Shown: one piece after another, positions 10,478-23,247 of the stretch
Numbering within the stretch: the stretch's first letter is position 1
How the letters are laid out: each line of letters starts with the position of its first letter
DNA from: Orbilia blumenaviensis
Taxonomy: Eukaryota > Ascomycota > Orbiliomycetes > Orbiliales > Orbiliaceae
NCBI GenBank assembly: GCA_036872755.1
Contig: JAVHNS010000014.1
Location: forward strand, 1,054,001 to 1,118,000
Length of the DNA: 64,000 nucleotides
Direction: 5' to 3'
Translations under genes and position numbers: made by a program
The notes under the pieces: generated by a model
Told to the model about the DNA's origin: nothing
Database searches by the model: none
The model's input: only the letters and a program-made list of their open reading frames with translations

Positions 10478-13400
10478 TCACCGCTCCCCTCCACCGCCTC
10501 CCCCTTCCCCTCTAGCCTCACTAAAGTAGCTATTATCGATAGCCACAATCCAATCCATCTTGTCTTTCTCCGTCCTTGTCGCGAACCGATAGCTACTTTG
10601 TGGCGCATAAATTGCAAATACATTATCCTTGGCCATCAGCTCTCCCATTCCGTTCGCAGGTTCGTAGTCTAGCGTGCACTCTGACAGATTGACTGCCATG
10701 AGTTCTTCGCCGGTGGTGGCGTTATGGATGTGTAGATACGGTTTTCGTAGTTCGAGGTATTGCTTTTCCCACTTCTTTGCTACGTCATTGGGGCGGAAGA
10801 CGAAGCCGGAACGTTGTAGTTTAGGGCTATCCAGATCATATTAGCATATACATTCTACAATTATAAAGATCAAAGAAAGTATGGGAAACTCACTTCTTCG
10901 GAATATGCAGAGCCTCGGCCACTAATTTCGGTGGTTCAGGCTCTGCCGTAGACTGTTCATTTGTAACAGCCGGCGCTCCATCTTGCGGGGGTTCGATATT
11001 TTGTTTCGATAGAATCCTATCAAACGGATCACCCTCCCTTGGCCACATCTTCAAGAATTTCTCCAATATAGCCTTCTTCTCCGGGGCGATCTCCTCCTTA
11101 TCCTCCCCTTCTTCCACGTGCCCATTGGACGTAACTTTCTTGATTTCCAGATCTTCAGGCTTCAAGAACGGCTTGATAGCCTCCACTTCAGCAACCCTCA
11201 TTCTTCTCCTCCTCGCCCCAAGATAATCCTTAATTATCGAGATGCCCCGAGGAGTCCACCCCCTCAACACCTCTTCTCCCTTCACATACCTCTGACTCGA
11301 ATTCATCCTCCACAGATCCCCCGCTCTTCTGGAGACCTGCGGCTTAACCGTAACTTGAAACATCCCCACCACAGCACCGACTATCCTCGAATTACTGATC
11401 ATTTTCATGAACTTGCTCTGACTTCTGACTTGCCTGGACCGGATCTCCAAGCATACTTTGTGACTGAACACCACATTCTCCGCCAGTCGTTCACTGACAA
11501 GTTCCCAGCTGATCGTTACCTGAACCCGGTATTTTTGCGCCGTCATCCGATCCAGTAACACGGAGTTATGTGCACTGCTATCCCATTGTGCAACAGCTCC
11601 AATGCCCCAACTTCCGTCCTGACCCTTCTTAACACTCGGCCCTTTCACAATCCTCAACTCAACCTCCTTCGTCGAACTCGGTTCTCGCGCCTGTCCGTCT
11701 TCTCCAACCAAACATATGTCCTTAATCACGACCTTGGCAATATCCTTCAGCGGCAGCATATCCCCAGAGCTATGCACCATCCACACCTGGACCTGTCTCT
11801 GAACCCCATGGTGCAGCTGGAAACTTCCCTGGTCACTCTCATTGAGCTGTAGAACCTCCACGGGTGTATAGTCCCCACTCTCCTGTAATTCCAAAACCTG
11901 ACATCTCCCAAACACATCATGCTTCTCCTCTGTATAAAACTCGTTCTCGTGCAATCTCATCCCCTTCCTTTCCATCTCCGGCTGATCTCTCATCTCATCC
12001 CAACTCATCAGCCTCTCCAAGTGCATACTCGTCACCTTTCCAAATATGCTGACCCTCAACATCGCACCTTTGATCCTTGCGTTAAGCGGTGCGGTGAGCA
12101 CATGCGTACTCTCGAAGCTCACGGGTCCTTCATCAAACCCGCTAACAGGGGCAGTAGCAGGGGCATTGCTCAACCACGGTAAAAACAGCTGAGCATGAAT
12201 ATCTGTTCCCTCACGTTCCGATATACCCAGAAGCTGATGAATAGTCACATTGAACCCGATGTTTCCCTTCGGCACCTCCACTGTCGACGGCTCAAGTGTA
12301 ACCTTAACAATTCCGATAACGCTGCAAGTATGTGGTGATATAACCTCCAAATCCAACGATTGTCGCTTCGACTGGAATATCGCCGCCAGTGGAATGTCTG
12401 AGTCGCCTAGTAGTGTGTAATCCGGCAGTATGGGCTCGCTAAACGGGTCGTTGCCTTGAACGTGGGAAAGATAATCCGGTCTTGAGAGATACTGATAAAT
12501 CTGCTTCATTTGTCGAATCCTCAGCTGCAACTTTTCCAACGACCAGAGGTGGATCAGGTTTCTATTGAAATCCATAGCTCGAACCGCCACGCATGGTTTT
12601 GGCGCCATTTCTAATGCTTCGTCGTCATCCGCATTAACACCATTAATGAGCAAATCGTACGTAGAAACGGACGTATGCCCCACATCCACAACCGTAAACT
12701 GGAAGAATACCCGCTTCTCCATCTCGTTGCTCATTATCTGTGCCTCCTTCAACACAGCAGCATATTGAAGGACGCTTTCAGCCATGCGGACGTAATTACT
12801 CCGTCTCCACATCTGTGATGCCGCCCTAGCGAGGTTCTTCTGTCGTTTCGAAAGTTGGTCGTTCGCGGCAGGTGTGTTCCCTCTCGGCGGTGTGGGCGAA
12901 ACAGCACGGCTCCTAACCTGCGGGGAAAGTGACATCTCCTCAAGCTTTAGTTCCATCTCCTGGTGTCGTCGTTCGTATTCTTTCTTCTGCTCCTCCAGTA
13001 GTCTTTCGGCAGCTTTCAGTTCCTCCTCCATTTTTACTTTTTGTGCCTTAATCTCCTCGACTTCCACATGGGTTTCCTCAGCAACTTTTAGTCGTTCTTG
13101 AAACTCCTTCTGCGCTTCGAGATGGACTTGTAACTCCTCCTCCAATACCCTAACCCTGTCCTCTTCTTCAACCCTCTGTGGCGTCCCCGGGACAGTCATA
13201 CTCGTGTCCAGCGAGAAATTATCGATAGTGCCATTACTTGTGTAACGTTCCCTTCTGCTATCACCACCTGCAGTGCCAACCGAAAAGCTAGTAACAGACT
13301 CCAAATCATCGTCGTCAACTTTTCCTTTCCTCAAGTTATACGCCTTCTGCACACCTTGTAGCAGCGCATTAAGCTCCTCATCACTCATCCCATTAATTTT

Positions 13401-15949
13401 TATAGGATCAAGTCCCTGAGCCATCAGCGCTTCCCGTTGGGCGAAAGACCAGTCGATTTCCTTGTTAGTCGGGGGTACCAAGGCCGGAGAATCAGGTCTA
13501 CTACTCTCGGCGTCGGAACCAGGCCCTCCTTCCATAAATCCACCGTTGCTATTCGTATGTCTGTGCTCTGCTATCGTCCCTGCCAAACTCTGCCGATGTA
13601 GCTTATCCCGCTCGGCGCGGGCTTCATTCGGGTGGTTGAACCTAAAGATATGAAAATCGCCGAGGATAACTCTGTACCCTGTTCTTAACCGTTTAGGGCC
13701 TTCGATACGTAATCCGTTGACCATTACAGCTGCACCTTCATTGGGGATGAGTGTTACCACGTCATTAACGTTTTCGAAACGACAGTGGTCCGGGAGAATT
13801 TTAGAGCCGTTGAGTTTGATTTGTGCGGTTGTGGTGGGGGATTCCACGTTGCCTACTGTGGTGTCGCCGGCTTTGATGTTGTAGACTAGACATTCGGCGA
13901 GGAGGGGGTCGTCGCTGCGGGTTTGATTGGTGGGGTTAATCGATCTGACGTTTGTCGCATGTTGTTTTGTGGAACCGTAGACGGTACCTTGAAAATACCT
14001 CATAGGTACCTCTAGGGAAGGGAGAGGGGGGAAACTTACCTTAAATTTACTAAATGAGGAATTCTCTTTGGCATACTCATACCGATAAAGTCCTTTTCGA
14101 TACTGATACCCAGTTCCTCTAATGCTGCTTCTCTCTCCTTCTGTATCTGCTGTGTCTTCTCCAGTTTCTCTTCCCATGTTTGATTTACTTCCTTAAGAAG
14201 CTTCTCGCTGGCACCTAGCTGCTCTGCGATTTCTGCTTTTGAAACTTTGCGCACACTGCCGTCTGTGGATGTGATCGTGACAATCTGTTTTTCAAGAGGC
14301 ACCGAAGCGTCGTATTTCTCCTCTTCAGCTCCACCACCTCCTGAGAGTTTCTGCCGCAGCTGCGAAAGCTCTTCCTTAAGTTCTCTGATCATCCTAGCGT
14401 TAGGATCTTCGTTAACCACAGCATGGTTCTTAATCCTCTTCGCCGAATCAGCATATCTTAGCGTCGACAGTGTTTCGTCCCAATTTATGTCTGCAGGGGA
14501 GATAGCTGCAATCATTGCGGTCATGCTGTTCCCACCCAGCGAGTCCTTCAGTAACCATGTTAAAACCGAGTCTCGGTATGGTACCAGTGTTCCCTTTTTC
14601 TTCCCTCCAGAGCTTAGATCTGCCAGAGCGGCAATAACTCGACCGAGCGTACTTAACGACCTATTGATCTCTGCACCTTCCTTTAATCTCGCACCTGTAG
14701 CACCTGTAGACGTGGCTCTCTCTGAACCAGCCAAATCAACCAATGATATTCTCGAAACCTTTTCTGTATCAAATCCTGTTTCTACATCATGTCGTTTTTG
14801 GGTGAGGATTAATGTAAAGACGGCGTGAGAGCGAGATGATGTTTCGTTCATGTTTGTGGCGGCAACGGTTCGGGCTTTGTTGCCTTCGTCCATGAGGTTT
14901 TCGATTTCGCGGAAGCTGGTGACGACGAGTTTTGCGAGGTCTTCGACGTAGGGACCTAACGAGGGGTGTTCGCGGACTTTGAGGGCGCCTTTATTTGAAG
15001 GGTTTAGGAGATCGCGGACCTTCTCTGTAAGGAAGAATGTGATGTTAGCGTTCCATACTTGTCCACGTAGCTTCCTGAGGTATTGGGATTAGGAGGTTTA
15101 TGTATGGTACCATTATAGATTTCGAGGTAGGATACTTCGACGGTGGAGATTATGTTTGGGTCCTTTTCCGAGCTTCTATTAGAGTAGATGGAGATGTTAG
15201 TCCTGCCTTTTTTCTTTCTTTTCTGTTTCTCTTATAGCTTTGTTGGAGCTTCTGTAGCTATTGACGTTTCCAAGAGAACGCCGAGCAGAGCCAGCGCAGG
15301 GGAATGCTAAGGTGCTTACATTCTCTCGAAGATGTTCTGGCAAATCCGGGGTATTATGCCATATTCCTCGCCATAACCCATCTACTACCCTCATTAGCCT
15401 CACATTCCAAAACCTCCCCTCCCCTTACAGCATAACAGCAATTGAGAAGGGACAACAGCTATTTCTGTTCTTCATTTCTTGTCACGAACCATAGAATAAC
15501 TCTTCCCACTACCCGTCTGTCCGTATGCGAAAATACAATTATTGTACCCCTGAAAAGCATTATCCAGTAACGGACCTCCCAGGTCTGTGAACAGATCATC
15601 TTGACCAGCATAATGACCGTCGCTCCTGTCGAAACTCCAGTAGGATCTGTCGAAGTTGAAGACTTTGGGTCCGTCGGCTTTTATGGCGGTGCTGGCGCCC
15701 TTCCGAGGGGCTGACGATTCGGATACACCGGGTGGTGGGGTGAGGATCGTTTGACTGTCTTTCATTTGAACGATACATTTTGCGCCGCGGTCCTTTTCTA
15801 TATTGTTTTTTTAAAAATAGTGGATATGGTTAGTGGGGGGTTATATTTTATATGACGTACGGAGTGGATAGGGTGTGTCCGAGTGTCTGTGTACCTCGCG
15901 AGTTGAACGGCCGTACGCGAACGACGACCTTGATGTTCCCGCCGGACAT
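10478..15949 (-). CDS. UNC104: kinesin-3 motor, Unc104/KIF1A type
   Basis: Seven exons (15949-15895, 15797-15490, 15381-15320, 15175-15111, 15024-14040, 13914-10894, 10826-10478) join in phase to 1614 residues, the usual size of filamentous-fungal Unc104/UncA. The motor domain (1 to about 360) has the P-loop GQTGSGKS (111-118), switch [11 protein letters not shown] (221-230) and switch II DLAGSE (260-265). An FHA domain (about 501-587) follows IPHLVNLSDDPLL. A Glu-rich coiled coil spans about 738-820, then come the KIF1B/DUF3694 mid-regions, and a PH domain (about 1501-1600) binds membrane phosphoinositides. The motor moves endosomes and vesicles toward microtubule plus ends. The first intron falls right after [18 protein letters not shown]. 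No truncation or frameshift was seen. A Gly-rich tail ends the protein. Confidence 0.96.
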
Positions 15950-17343
15950 GGTGGGCGGGAGTGGTAGCGATACCGGTGATAATAGTAGTGAGTGTGTATA
16001 TCCGTGCTAATATGGTAAGGAATGATAGTAGAGCTACAGCTACAGTCCTATGGTATTGGTTATGGTAGTAGTAGTAATAATAGTGGTAGTGATCGTTAGA
16101 GGTGAGCTAGCTAGAACCCCCAGCAGCTTAGCGCTTTTGGTTGCCGATAGAAGCTTCGCTTTAACTATGTATGGTAATGATCGTGGACAGCCTATAGAAG
16201 TCGCCGAAATGGTAAAGAAACGTAGAAAAGGATAGAAAAAACAGCAAATTAGCAAGAGTGTAGATTTTCGGCCAGGGTATATTAGCGATTAGGCGGGTGC
16301 TGATGAATCCAGAGTCTATAGTAAAGTAGAGGTTTTTACAGGAGATGGTTCGTGGTGGCGGTCAGGGAAGCAGCTAAATGCTGAGCGAGGCAGTGGCGGT
16401 AAATTAACTGATTGACTGTCGGCCCTTTCCCTCTTTTTCCTATTAGAGGGGAGGATTAACTTCGGCCACGGTGGAGCTTCTGTGGGGGGCGATCAAGATC
16501 TATTCGTGGCTGAGGGCGGGGCAGAACATCGCCAACTTCAAGAACGAGGGCCGGCGGAGAGACAGCTGCTAGACGGGGAGACGTGTCTATGAAAGATGGT
16601 GATTATGTTATGGGAAGACCAGACCTGGAAATTAAAAAGCCGGACCGACTGAGGGAAAGGAGCCGGGGTAGCTTGACTAATGGCGAATGCCAACTGCAAA
16701 TGGTACTGGACTGAGCTGTTTGTCCTTCGACAGGCACCCTCCAGCTGAACGCACATATTTAATAATATGTTCCCGTCCTATTATTTGCTCACAAACAATG
16801 CAGAGTTATTTGTCACGGGAAATTAGTGCCCCAAGGGCGACACGGCGGCGGCAATGGGGACGAGCTTAGGCACACAAGTATGGCGATGCGACTCAATTTC
16901 TCACAGCTTTATCATATCGATATCCCGCTCTTCCGGGGCTAGTTTCGATGTCGATTTTTTTTTTGTAGGGCTGCTTGACGGCTGTCAGGGCAAGGTACCA
17001 CCTCCGTATGCTGGCGAGCCGAGGCTCTCAGTCTTTGCTTTTGGCGTCCGCCCAGCCACATGGTATGCTATCAATCCGTTATCGTCACCACCCACCACGC
17101 CCCTCCGGACTTCAAAGGAGGCCGGTTTAGTCAGTGTCAATAGTGTTGTGAATAAACCGATACTATTGATGTCAGTATTTAATGATGGCCACTCGGTCGT
17201 CGAAAAGAGGCCGTCCATGGTGTAAATAGTAGTAGTAGTAGCATCAGCAGTAGTAATGTATATATCCATCTATCCTCAAACAGAAAAGACAGGATGGGGA
17301 CAGGATAAGCCAGGACTAGCAGGACAAGAAACTAGATCCGCTA
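15950..17343. other. kinesin upstream region and RPN10 3' region
   Basis: About 1.4 kb between two minus-strand genes. Close to the kinesin ATG are TAGTAG-type repeats (about 16058-16095) that read as CTACTA in the transcript strand. Two overlapping antisense frames, 123 codons (+, 16854) and 94 codons (-, 17269), start with ATG, but their length is within chance and no family was recognised. A TAG/CAG triplet stretch lies at 17228-17250. Confidence 0.5.
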
Positions 17344-18470
17344 CTACGCCGTATCCATCTTGTCGTCATCGTCCTTCTTCTTCTTCCCACTGCTCTCCCC
17401 GTCCTTCGGCAGTAAAGGTGCGCTCTCGTCGTCATCCTTCTTCCCATCCTCCTCTGCCACTGTCCCTAGACTCTCGGCTGCAGCTGCAGCTTTCTCTCTA
17501 TCTTCCTTCTCCTTCCTCTCCCTCTCCTGCCTCGAATTCTCTTCCTCCAAACTCATCCTCAACGCCAAGGCCAGCTCAGGATCGAGATGCGGGTCAACTC
17601 CGAAGTCGAATCCACCAGCGCCTCCACTGCCACCAGCACCGCTATCACCAGATCCTCCGATCCCCATGCCACTATCATCGCCGAGTATAGGTGTAGTAAC
17701 CAACTGATCGCTAAGCAGATGTGGTCCAGGCGGAATAGTCGCAAGATGTGAGTTATCGGAGGCATTCACATTAGCAATAAAGGCTTCCAGTTTGGTCGTA
17801 TTCTCGGCTTCTTCACCAAAGTTGATAAAGTCGATAGCGATCTGGTTCTTCTTCATCTTTTTCGCCAAACGCACGAGACTCTTCTCATCTTCGGCAATCG
17901 GGGAGCCAACGAAGGCTATTATTCGTTGGCGTTGCGACTTATTCTGGCGATGTTTTAACGCGAGCTATTACATAACCAAATACTCATTAGCCTTGTGATT
18001 TACCAAGCCGACAGATAAGATGGATGGATGGATGGATAAATAGATGAGGCGTAAAGGTGATGACGTACACCGGCGACCTGAATTCCCGTGGCCAGATGAC
18101 AGCTGCCACTGATTTTAGTCGAATGCAGACCAGACAATATCTTTCCGAAGTCGGCAGTTAATGTAGCAAGAACCTCCGGGCCCTTCCCACCCATGGACAT
18201 CAGACCGACAGAGGATTCCGGGTTGGCCTGTGTTTTAGCGGAGAAGATGAGGGAGACGGCATCGACCTGTGCTTCGAAACGGGAGGGACTAAGACGTGTC
18301 AGATGATCCGAACTGAAGGGGGCGTGAAAGATTTATGGGTGGCTCACGTGTAGTCGCCATTTCTGCTACTCTCGCTGTTGTCGACGCTGTTGGAAGGTTA
18401 GTGGGATTTCCATCGAGGTAGGGATTGGGACGAGAGGTACGTACATTATAATCGTCGCCTCGAGCACCAT
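17344..18470 (-). CDS. RPN10: 26S proteasome ubiquitin receptor Rpn10
   Basis: Four exons (18470-18445, 18386-18348, 18288-18069, 17964-17344) give 301 residues. The first two coding exons are only 26 and 39 nt. The N-terminal von Willebrand A domain (1 to about 190) begins MVLEATIIIVDNSESSRNGD and continues TPSRFEAQVDAVSLIF, HLATGIQVAGLALKHRQNK and QRQRIIAFVGSPI, all typical of Rpn10/S5a. A Gly-rich linker leads to a ubiquitin-interacting motif at about 223-237 (DPELALALRMSLEEE), followed by an acidic-basic charged tail ending MDTA. Rpn10 sits between lid and base of the 19S particle and captures polyubiquitinated substrates. It lies in tandem with the kinesin gene. No PACE-like GGTGGCAAA element was seen upstream. 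Confidence 0.96.
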
Positions 18471-19444
18471 GATGACGGTCTTTTCGTGTTATCGGAAGGT
18501 ACGGTTAGAAGAATTGAAGGCTAGTGTAGACGAAGCTATTCGCGGCGGAGCTTAGATGGGATGGTAATGGTGGTGAGGATGATAGCTGATGGTGGTGGTT
18601 ATTGAAGGTGGGTTGGGCGGGTGGTGGTTTGGAGGGCGTTTGAAGCTCTGCTCGTTGGGCTGGGTGAATGACTGACAGGGGAGCAACACAGCAGCACCTC
18701 AATTACTTCAAGAGACAGCCACAGCCACACAAGATCATTCCTAAGCACAGCCACTATCAGCATCTTGTGTGACCAGCCACAAATGTGGAACAAATAACAG
18801 ACGACACCACACTACAACACACCAATTGCAATTGCAGGCGGTGACCAGGAGAGCTTTTTGATGGTCCTGGTATCAACGTAGCTACAAAGAGCTGATACAG
18901 CGAATATCAGAACTTTCGTTCTTGTGAATGAGTGTTTTTCTTCTCTTTTTTTTCCTCCTTTGATATCAATATATCACGAACCGCCAGCCGGAATCTCAGT
19001 CTGTAGCTCTGCAGCTGAGGTTACGTCCTACATAACATCCAGGCTTAAATGCGTTAAATTTATGTCTCCGTTTACCTCTCGAGAGCTGTTAACTTCCTCG
19101 AATTGTGTGTGCAGTTTTATATAACGTAAATTTAACCGACTATTATTCTAGCCTTGCATCCCCATCGATATCGGCTATGGCTATCGACTTTCACAATTCT
19201 ACAACGGGCTAACTATTATTGGATCCTCGGGTTTGGCCAAACCTGGCATAGACACCCCACTCAAGCCCTTGTAATTAGATCGTAGCAGAAATGACAATTA
19301 AGTTTTTTACCATATTCGATTCCACTGACAGCGTAAATTTAAATACACTTTATTTTGTTTTCAAAAGTTATCGTCGTTTAGCAAACCATGGTTTAAAACA
19401 TCCTTAAATACCAACATTTCCCAGGAAATCAAGTAATCCTTAAA
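18471..19444. other. RPN10 upstream region and lectin 3' region
   Basis: The 974 bases hold the RPN10 promoter and the end of the lectin transcript. Some CCACAC/CAGCCAC sequence appears at 18690-18820. No frame longer than about 70 codons and no RNA gene was found. Confidence 0.5.
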
Positions 19445-19946
19445 TTATGGATTCTCTTCAGTGAGACACCAAACCTGGTTATCGTTCTCATCCAAAAGGA
19501 GCATATATGGCGCATCCTGTTTGCAAATCAGCCGAGCCGCTTTCCTCGAAGGATTGGTGTATGTGTGCCAATATGCTTCGTCCTTGTTATAAGCAACCAG
19601 GTTCCCGTCCTCTTGGAAATGCAGCTTAAGATCTGCCAATGGGGCGCTCTCTTGTTTTCCCATTGTGGTAACAGCTTCGTCGTTGTCGTCGTAGACGGTT
19701 AGGTTGCCATCGTCTTGGTAGCGAATAGTGTATCCGTTCTCGAAGATGATTTGAGGCTTGTAGTCACCAAACCAGTTGAGTTCGCCGGCGTCGTAGCTGA
19801 CTTCGGATGCTACAACGTAGTACAGTATTAGTAAGAATACGGTTCAAAAACATATGTTGGAATGGTCTCGTAAACCAGCCTTAACGGAGCAGAACACTCC
19901 GTTAGATTGTTTTTGCAGCTGAATGATGTTACTTACGAGGATACAT
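19445..19946 (-). CDS. small bulb-type (GNA-like) mannose-binding lectin protein
   Basis: A 10-nt first coding exon (19946-19937, MYP plus one base) and a second exon (19809-19445) give 124 residues. The 127-nt intron has donor GTAAGT, a CTAATAC branch site and acceptor TGTAG. The fold is read from repeated QxDxNxVxY motifs: FQEDGNLVAY matches exactly, YQDDGNLTVY has Thr for Val, and the third copy, near the KQDAPYMLLLDENDNQVW segment, is degenerate. Such beta-prism lectins bind mannose in plants and some fungi. There is no signal peptide or membrane segment, so the protein is probably cytosolic or exported by a non-classical route. The actual ligand is unknown, and loss of one motif could weaken binding. 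It sits at the edge between gene-dense and gene-poor DNA. Confidence 0.8.
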
Positions 19947-22900
19947 TTTTGTGAAGTTCGGAACTTGATATGGTATACGTCAAAGTTTTTTTTCTCTTTG
20001 GAGTGGGAGGATAGTTCTTGGTTTTCAGGGTGCTCGAGTTACTGATGATTATAATGTTAAAACTAGATGTGATCTTAGGAAAAAACTCAGGTTTATATAC
20101 ACAATCAATATAGCCATATGTCTAAAAAACGAATATCATCTATCTCAGCCCCGCAGTATGCGTATACATATTCGCATGAAATGTCTAGAGCACTAAGTCC
20201 TTAATCGGGTTGATACCGAAATACCCAACCCTGCATGACGTAACAACATTCCTGTGGGAACTGCGACTGCGACTCCGATATCCTGTCAAGGCAATGAAAT
20301 AACCTCAACAACATTTAGCCCCCGTCTTCCAAGAGTAAATACTGTTGGTAGATAACCAAGATCAATGCAATGAGTGGTTTACGATCCCAAACTCATTTTG
20401 CATCCGCATGCATAAAGCAGCTGAAAGCAGCGATCGAAGGGTGTAGGAGAGCGGTTCGCGTAACATTATTGGCAGCGAAGTGCGGGATCGAAAGTGCCTG
20501 GATGTGAGGCTAGACTACGCGGGGAAGTGTATCTTCGTAACCAGGCCGTGTTTGGAAGGAGGCGTGCTTAGCTGGGCAACGCAGGAGGTTGATCTCCTGC
20601 ATGAATACCCCGCTCTTGCTTCGCTTCGGCGCGGAGAAATCCCTTTACGAAAACCTGATATAACAGCATAGAAATAGCTTGCCCGAGATAAACAGTCGGT
20701 CAAACCGTAATCGTAATGTTATATAGAGAAGGCTGGTGAACATTTGCACAATAGGAATTTGCCCTCAATTGATCAAGGCAAGCACTATAGCTACATACGG
20801 GATATATCAGCCCATAGACTCGATCGAAAAGTGAGGCGAAAATTGAAAATATGTTTACGGGTGGGACTAATACTAATTTGCAGGACAGATATACTCATTA
20901 TTTCAATGATCTTGCGCCTAAGAGCTGGGGCCGAAACTAATCTGAGAACTACAAGACGGAGACAGCCTAAAATAGCAAATTTTATATAGAAGTTATCGAA
21001 CACACATCAATACAGCCAATTGCATTATACCCGCATGCATTCGGCTACCTGTAGAGTATCGACTGTCCAACATATGTGCATTCCGACTCCGGACCAAATC
21101 GATTGCCCAATTATATTCGTTGATTTCGTGCATGCGGCCCAGACTTTCCGAACTTTCCGCAGATCCGCCAGCCCGAATACCTCAATGATCAATGCCGCTT
21201 CAGAAGGTAAGACACATTTAGCATGGCAATCCTTGAGAAACTTCAGTAGTTTGCATAGGACTTTATAAATGGCTTTAGTTCGTAGCTTCCCTCTTCCTTG
21301 ACTTAGGCGGCACTCAGGTGTTAAGGTGTTGTATTTTACTCCGTTTTAAACGTTTTGTACCACAAATCCTTGATTCAATTGGACTCCAGAAATCAATCCA
21401 TACATGATTTCCCCGGGTGTAGTCTCATAACCTGGCACTGCCTGAGTACCCAAACGCAGGTATATCGCCCTTGCTTTACTTTGCCAACTCTTATTCGCAG
21501 ATTAAAGCGGGGTAATGCATATCGTGAAGTCTATGAGTTCATTGATTATAACATGCCCAGCCGGCAGCCGGCTGTGAGAAGTCAATAGGGCAGGATAACC
21601 CAGAGTTACGTTCCTTGGCTGGCATAGACGCATGCACAATGCGTGGCTGTAGATCCGTATTTCGCGGGTCGACGCGACATCCGTCCATCATCAAGCTGAC
21701 GGCTCGTTAAATTTTTCCTTACTGTTGAATATAATAATTGGCATTCCGTCATAGTTCGGAAAATATCGGAATTCAGAATCGAGATTTCTTTCGTTAATGC
21801 GGTTCGGGCCGTCCTCGGGACTTCGAATCCATCGTTAACACTTCAAGACTATTGCCCCGGACTCCTCCAGTGTTGTGGTTAAATCTTTTATTGATATATA
21901 TGCCATCAGACTACGACATGTCAGCAGTATTAAATGCATCCACTGGAATGAATACTTTGAATAAATAATTAATATCAAAACTCAAGAGCCGAAAGCTGAA
22001 GAGTCAAGAGCTTAAGTCAAAATTTACATCTTCAGCCCATCAACACCGGAACACGTCAGCAATTCGCCGCCTTAAGAAGTATATGTATGCATGTAGCTGT
22101 GCCATAAGAAGAGCAGGTATATTATATGTATTATACGCCAGGATACAGATCGGGGTCGATCTAAAGTCATCATTCTCAGCACGAAGTGATGCGTGTGGGG
22201 ACGTTAATTATAGAATGTGCAGATGCTAATCAGTAATCATTACTATGGTATTATAATGTATAATTGATGAGTTAGCCGGTTTAGCTAATGTTACCCTGCC
22301 ATTTAAAGCTGTTGGACGGATTTTTTCCCCTCGCGACTTCACCTAGTACTATGGATACCTAGGTAGATATTTCAGCCAATAATTTGTCCGATTCGCCGGG
22401 TTGCAACATTGTCGACGTCTAGGATTCTTTTTGGTTTTTTATTCTTCTATTGGTTCTCCTATTGATTTCCCTATTAATATCGGGGGGTTAAAATGTCCCG
22501 TGAATAAGCGTAAGGAAATTGCAAGGCTCACTTGCAAGCTATTGACCCGGATCAAAGCTAGAATATAGTACCAAATCAATCGAACAACTATAAAGGTGCA
22601 GTACCAAGAAGTACGTATGCACATGATATATACATATCTATACCTCGGTATATATCTTCGTAGAGGCTGGTCTATGAGACCAGTAGATATCTGTTCTGGC
22701 TTTCGAGACTAGGCCTCAAGAGATAGCTAATATAATTAATATAATATCGAGGTATTTTGTAAATTTGGGATTGATACCCAAACCCTTGCTGACTAGTATA
22801 CTTGCTAGCTAACCGCCCTTGGCCCCAGACACTCTTTGTTTACAAATGGCTTGCTGTAGTTCCGAGTTATCACTACTAAGTTACATGCAAATAGAACGTA

Positions 22901-23247
22901 TATCAACCGTAGCTTAGCACGCGTGTAGCTATATATAGGTCCAAGCTGAGTCTATAAATTTTGGTAATATAAAATTGGATCAATAACGATCGGAGATAAG
23001 CATCGGGGCTAGCGCGGGATCCTGGTTTGGGAAAGACCGCCATTGGTTTGTTTTGATTCGCCTGACAACAACAACAACACCACTACAGCCGACAAGCAAT
23101 ATTCTACATCGACTTCAACCTCACCCCAGCCAATATAATCTCGTTCCATCTGCTACCACCGCTATCATATCATCATCATCACCACTTAACGCGTCGCCTC
23201 AACGTGTATAACAAAGGAAAAGACTTATCAACGCTTCTTCTCTAACA
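19947..23247. other. gene-free tract of 3.3 kb upstream of the lectin and Borealin genes
   Basis: The proximal ends must hold the lectin promoter (19947 onward) and the leader of the Borealin-domain gene (about 23050-23247, with ACAACAACAACA and CATCATCATCATC). In between no frame exceeds about 82 codons, and nothing resembling a transposase, reverse transcriptase or RNA gene was seen. Short perfect inverted repeats occur at 21558-21574 and 22667-22683 (7-bp stems, 3-nt loops). Confidence 0.5.

Noticed and set aside
16854..17269. Overlapping antisense frames of 123 and 94 codons between the kinesin and RPN10 genes.
   Set aside because: Length is within chance, they contradict each other, and no family is recognised; both fall in untranslated or promoter sequence.
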